Assembly: GCF_021018895.1 (NCBI RefSeq)
Contig: NC_079387.1
Span: 7,799,583-7,863,582, forward strand
DNA from: Seriola aureovittata
Lineage: Eukaryota > Chordata > Actinopteri > Carangiformes > Carangidae
Length of the DNA: 64,000 nucleotides
Reading direction: 5' to 3'
Below are positions 59,448 through 64,000 of the stretch, one piece after another (the first letter of the stretch is position 1; each line of letters starts with the position of its first letter). The position numbers and the translations under genes are program-made. The notes beneath the pieces are model-generated. The model did not search any database, was not told the origin of the DNA, and saw only the letters and a program-made list of their open reading frames with translations.

Positions 59448-60466
59448 CCCCCTTCATTCTTCGATAAATCAAAAGCAGTTGGCATTTGTCTTCAGTTTCA
59501 CGTCAGCCCCGTACGCTGAGCAATGAAAAGTTCTGTCAGTCTTGACAAGTTTTATCAAATCTGCTTGTGTTCTTTCAGTTCAACTTTCAATCATTTGTCA
59601 ACTGGCTCAATCGCAGTAGTGGCCACTTTGATTGCATTTAAAGTTGTATTTTTAGGTGACATGTAATTTGTTACCCACGCCATTCCTTCAAATTCTTATA
59701 CCGTCACTAACCAAGTGGCTGAGAATTTGTGCCTCAAAAAATGAAAAGTTTTCTTTATTGTGGTGGGAGTGCGACACCTCCAGAAGTGATGAAACTGAGC
59801 CAAGCTCCCCAGCACCATGACATGAATTTACTGATATAGACACAAAGCCAGTTCCCCCTGCTGTCTGCTCTGGTCCAGTCTGGACGCTCATGTCTCGATT
59901 GATCACGCTCATGAAAACGAACAAAAATCGTGATCAAAGCAGACCCGGGAGTTCCCATGGCCACAGTCTTCAGATCACAGAAGAGGAGCAGGTCTGCGGG
60001 AAGGAGGGAGGGATGCGGTCGGGGGTGGAGGATGAAACGGAATATGAAACAGTCAAGTGGAGATCAACTCTGCTGATCCTGCTTTTTGATCTCCGTCTGC
60101 TTAATATATACGACTCTACACGAGCGTCATGACGGCACTGTATGTGTCTATCAGCTCTCGTAGACACCCCATGTATAAAAACACGTTTGCAGCCACACAG
60201 GCATACTTATGCAGATCATTTCTTTTTCACATCTATTTTCTCTCTTGCGTTCGCACCATCAGTCGCCTCATATCAAATCACAGTTTGAGTCTCAGCTCCT
60301 GTGCTTAAAATGCAAATTTTTCTTGATGTTTGCCACAAAAAAGGGGGATTTATGTGCACAATATACTACGTTTCACCTTGAGACGGCCTATTGTTAGCAT
60401 ATCTGCATTCATAAAGTCATCACAGAAGCTGACAGTGGGCACATCTGCAATTGAAATGCCACAATG

Positions 60467-60483
60467 TTTTTTTTTTTTTTTTT
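60467..60483. repeat. T17 homopolymer
   Basis: Seventeen consecutive T bases in AT-rich sequence. Confidence 0.9.
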
Positions 60484-60730
60484 AATTCACATGCTGGTTG
60501 TTTACACACACAAACTCAAAGTGTATAGTCTATTCAGTGTGTATTTGTTCATTTAATGGAGAAAAAAAACTGCATTTTACAGCTAATTATGATAATGTGC
60601 ATATAGACTCGTTGTTATTCTTTTATGGGGCTGAAATTCAAGAAAAAGAGGTTGTGCTGCTGTGATTAATCAAGCTTTTATTAAATAAGCTATAATGTGA
60701 TGTATGTAGGAGCAGACACATACTTTCTCT

Positions 60731-60757
60731 CACACACGCACACACACACACACACAC
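60731..60757. repeat. (CA)n with one CG interruption
   Basis: A 27-bp CA array with a G at 60738. Confidence 0.9.
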
Positions 60758-60873
60758 GACAAAGCTGCATGATTTCATTCCTACACATCACTGCAAGCGC
60801 ACTACTTCAGCACCTGTTTACACTCACACAAATTCTGTATATATGTACACAAACAAGCATACACTGATACTGT

Positions 60874-60893
60874 ACACACACACACACACACAC
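60874..60893. repeat. (CA)n microsatellite
   Basis: A 20-bp CA array. Confidence 0.9.
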
Positions 60894-61405
60894 TGTGCCT
60901 AATTATTAGAGTGCTTAAACTTGCTGACTGACCACTTTTTCAATCAACCTGTGCGTCGCAGCAGTTCCCGTCCACCCAATCCATCAAATCTCCCCCAGCG
61001 TCACACCGTCACAGAAGCAGCTATTGTAGCCTGTGCTCCAAGTCGATAAAAACAGAGATGATTACAAAGGAAATTATAATTAGTTGTAAGTGATTTCGAA
61101 CTGTTATTTGTCAGCTTTGTTAGGAATGCTGATCCCAGATCAGAGACAGACTCCTCTTTGATGACCACATTCATAAAGATGAATAAACTGGTTACAAAGA
61201 AAGGATCCTTTAAAGAGCTTCTTGGTAGAAAGATCAAGCCAAATAAATAAATAAAACTCATTAGCAATAACAATAACTTTTTCAGAGTAAAGACAAAAAA
61301 ATATCTTTTGAAAAGGTTAACTCTTTAGATGTACATGTAAATTGAGATGTATGGTACATTTTGATCAATACGCTGTTTCCTAGGGCAACACTTCATTTTG
61401 CAGAG

Positions 61406-61425
61406 TTTTTTTTTTTTTTTTTTTT
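61406..61425. repeat. T20 homopolymer
   Basis: Twenty consecutive T bases, then CAG. It resembles a polypyrimidine-tract acceptor, but no exon is recognisable after it. Confidence 0.9.
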
Positions 61426-61439
61426 CAGCTCACTTTGAA

Positions 61440-61700
61440 ACAAAATCTGCGAGAACTCTTTTGGTTGAATAAGTGGCGCATCAAAAGAACCATGGAGGGG
61501 GAAATAATATTATATGCTAATAGAAGCGAGCTCGTGGGAGCAAAGGCTTAAATCTGGCAGATAGAGAACTAATTTTATTTCAGAATGTGTATTAATCAAA
61601 CCCAAACTCAGCATCATATGATCTCAAAAGGCAAAGCTACATCAGCATTCATACACCGGTAAATGTAATAAGCGCTGGCCCTGCAGGACTGTTGTTGGCA
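61440..61700. promoter_or_regulatory. Candidate conserved non-coding element
   Basis: Non-repetitive, with ATATTATATGCTAATAGAAG near 61507, GTGTATTAATCAAACCC near 61586 and CGGTAAATGTAATAAGCG near 61657. No coding signals are seen. The call rests on composition and motif content. Confidence 0.22.
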
Positions 61701-62559
61701 GAAACATTAATAAATCAAGCATGCTGAACACAAGAGGCAAAGGTTGGCTTATTGACACCACTTAAAATAATAGATGTGTATATTGTGTTTCTACAACGGA
61801 CACCTGGGGTTAATAAATGTCTGGCATAACCGCACAATGCAATCATTAATATGGATTGGGGTGCATATCATGTATGAGGGCGTTGGCAATAAAGCTTCCT
61901 TCAGGTGGAGATGATGTATTGAACATACATTGGTTGACAGTAGTTTTTGTGTTGTTGTGATCTGAATACGGAACAAAACTCTCTTGACAAAGTTTTACAG
62001 TTTTGCTAAAGTTTGAAGATGAACATGGTTTTTTACACATTCTCTGGAAAACTTGGCGTGAAACCAAAAAAAACAACTTACTGATTTAAAATGTTGAACT
62101 GTCCATAGAGAGACAGCTTTGGATTCTACCCAGTTCTTACAGTGAAGTTGGATTTCACATTTCATTTTAATGTTTAGCGGTCTCTGCACGACTGAGTTAA
62201 AAAAAAACAACAAAAAAAACATATTTGTTGCTGCACCTCTCTGTGTGTGACAACAACTGGAAGTGTGTGTGAAATTCGGCCACACAAACTAATGAAAGTT
62301 GGCTGGCAATTTTGAATGGTAATGCTTTGAGTTGTTGCCCAGGTATTTTGTTTTGATATGACGGATAATCCGTGAAAAAATAGATAAGATAGACTGCCAC
62401 ATATTACAACCAGATGACAAGCTATCATCATGTTCTTCACTGTGGAATTATGTTGAATTAGTGTGAGATGAGAAACTTGTGAGAGAGACTCATGCTATAA
62501 AAAAAATATATGGAAAATATAAATGAAGGGTTGGTCATAAAATCCTCTTTATAGCCTTG

Positions 62560-62830
62560 GGAGCAAATGGTAGCCTGGACCAGGTAGGGGTTAAGTATGC
62601 TCAACAGGAATGGCCACATGGGTAATTCACCCAGACCCAATGATTTAGGAGAACGCCTCATTAACCAGCAGGTTATCCTGCAGCCTCATAAATTAAGAGC
62701 CGAGCCATTTTCAGCAGACACCAGGAGAGGCACCTTCGACCTCCTGATCTGCTGTCAAATGTTCTGCCTCCGAGCAACTCCACATCCCCAAATGCGTCAG
62801 GCTTTAAACCTCTGAGCCAGTTTTCAAAAT
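62560..62830. promoter_or_regulatory. Candidate conserved non-coding element
   Basis: Low-repeat sequence with a balanced base composition unlike its AT-rich flanks. It contains GGGTAATTCACCCAGACCCA near 62619 and CCTCATTAACCAGCAGG near 62656. It ends just before a CA array. No recognisable protein is encoded. The role is inferred. Confidence 0.25.
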
Positions 62831-62838
62831 GCATTGCA

Positions 62839-62839
<1 letters not shown>

Positions 62840-62882
<43 letters not shown>
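62840..62882. repeat. (CA)n microsatellite, 43 bp
   Basis: An uninterrupted CA array. Confidence 0.95.
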
Positions 62883-62883
<1 letters not shown>

Positions 62884-63704
62884 ACATTACACTATATATG
62901 TGTGTGATAAAAGTCAACTCTACTGACTAAGACTTTTTTTCAGTGTTAGATTTTCAGACAGTTCTGTAATGATTTAACCATGAGTTTCATGCCCGATCAG
63001 GCCTTCAGAGTGCACCAACTGCCCCAATGTCGTCTATTCAGAAAATGAACAAGATTTTTACTTTTTACCCTGAAAGCCCTGAAATAACCCCTCTTATTTT
63101 GAAGGTCTGTTGGCTATTCGCAGTTAGTCTACAAGCTCATTGAATCAGTAAACCTTTGACCTTCCCAGATAATCCCTGCCGACCACTTGTTGTTTGACAC
63201 TTGTCCCAACTAACAAGGCTTCAGCCAATATTGGATAATATTAGATATTGCAATATTTCCTGCCATATCTGATATTTTTCATAATAACAAAAACAAAAAT
63301 TAAATAGATACAAATTAAATACATACCACTATATAATTATATTATCATTAATGGTCTGGACTGTATTGAGATATCAAATCGTCATTGATCAATCAGCAAA
63401 TCACCTCTAGTGTACCATGCATTGATTCTGTATCATTTTAAATGCAGCATTGGCTCCTGGTCCTCCCATGTTTATGCCCTGATGCACCAACTACTAAAGC
63501 ATGGATGCCATTAGAATAAAAAAAAAGGCGCAATTAAACCTCTGAACTACAGTTAGTGATATGAAAGAGACATGACAAAACCTTACAATGTGATTATTTG
63601 GGAAATGCCTGTGTGTGCTTGCAGGTCATGGAGCAAAAGGTAGAGGGGAGCATGCTGGCAGAACGCTGACAGATTGGATGAGCCCTTCGAGCGTGCCCTC
63701 CCGC

Positions 63705-64000
<296 letters not shown>

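Larger units (their letters stand above)
58870..63700. other. Non-coding interval, no gene seen
   Basis: No gene is supported. It contains homopolymer T runs at 59427, 60467 and 61406, CA arrays at 60731, 60874 and 62840, a possible SINE fragment at 59135, and candidate blocks at 61440-61700 and 62560-62830. 63215-63380 is AT-rich with ATATTGG/ATATTAG words. Confidence 0.5.

Overview
The window reads as vertebrate, most likely percomorph teleost, genomic DNA. It is AT-rich and dense in long dinucleotide microsatellites: (CA/TG)n up to 93 bp, (CT)n of 80 bp and (GA)n. It also carries short decayed fish-type interspersed repeats and scattered TAATTA-rich non-coding segments. No protein-coding gene could be supported. 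The open frames are short, stop-bounded without splice logic, or run through microsatellites. The only recognisable protein-coding sequence is decayed LINE reverse transcriptase. The window is best read as a gene desert or very large intron, probably regulatory territory around a developmental gene outside it. That last point is inference.

Layout. 1-4.7 kb is non-coding, with an AT-rich stretch (1.54-2.11 kb) and a CpG-rich patch (4.18-4.51 kb). 4.68-7.2 kb holds three dispersed-repeat fragments. 8.9-14.5 kb is mostly unique, with a (GA)n, a CpG-rich patch near 9.9 kb, candidate regulatory blocks near 11.2 and 12.4 kb, and a tRNA-like SINE fragment at 14.47 kb. 15.14-16.65 kb is a pile-up of mobile elements: a 332-bp inverted-repeat element, two further repeat fragments, and a LINE remnant with a YADD-type reverse transcriptase motif. 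17-21 kb is mostly unique and holds homeodomain-motif-rich blocks. 21.8-22.3 kb is another dispersed repeat. 22.7-23.3 kb holds a 174-bp CAA/CAG tract followed by a strong splice-donor-like site. 24-31 kb has CA microsatellites, a decayed ~30-bp minisatellite (28.65-28.83 kb) and repeat fragments.

31-36.3 kb contains a repeat copy, a G15 run, a second LINE remnant (minus strand, ~35.1 kb) and an A/T-rich repeat (36.2 kb). 36.3-46 kb is largely unique apart from an 83-bp CA array. It holds the best regulatory candidate (44.23-44.65 kb) and a CpG-rich patch (45 kb). 46.2-52.1 kb has two more small inverted-repeat elements and the 3' end of an L2-like LINE (51.07-51.53 kb). 53.6-64 kb has the 80-bp CT array, a third copy of the 6.6-kb repeat family, two long CA/TG arrays and further candidate conserved blocks.

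No genes work together here. What can be described is the transposon archaeology and a set of candidate cis-regulatory segments. Repeat assignments rest on intra-window homology, terminal inverted repeats, recognisable protein motifs or recalled similarity to common teleost repeats, as stated per entry. Conservation claims need cross-species alignment, which could not be run.
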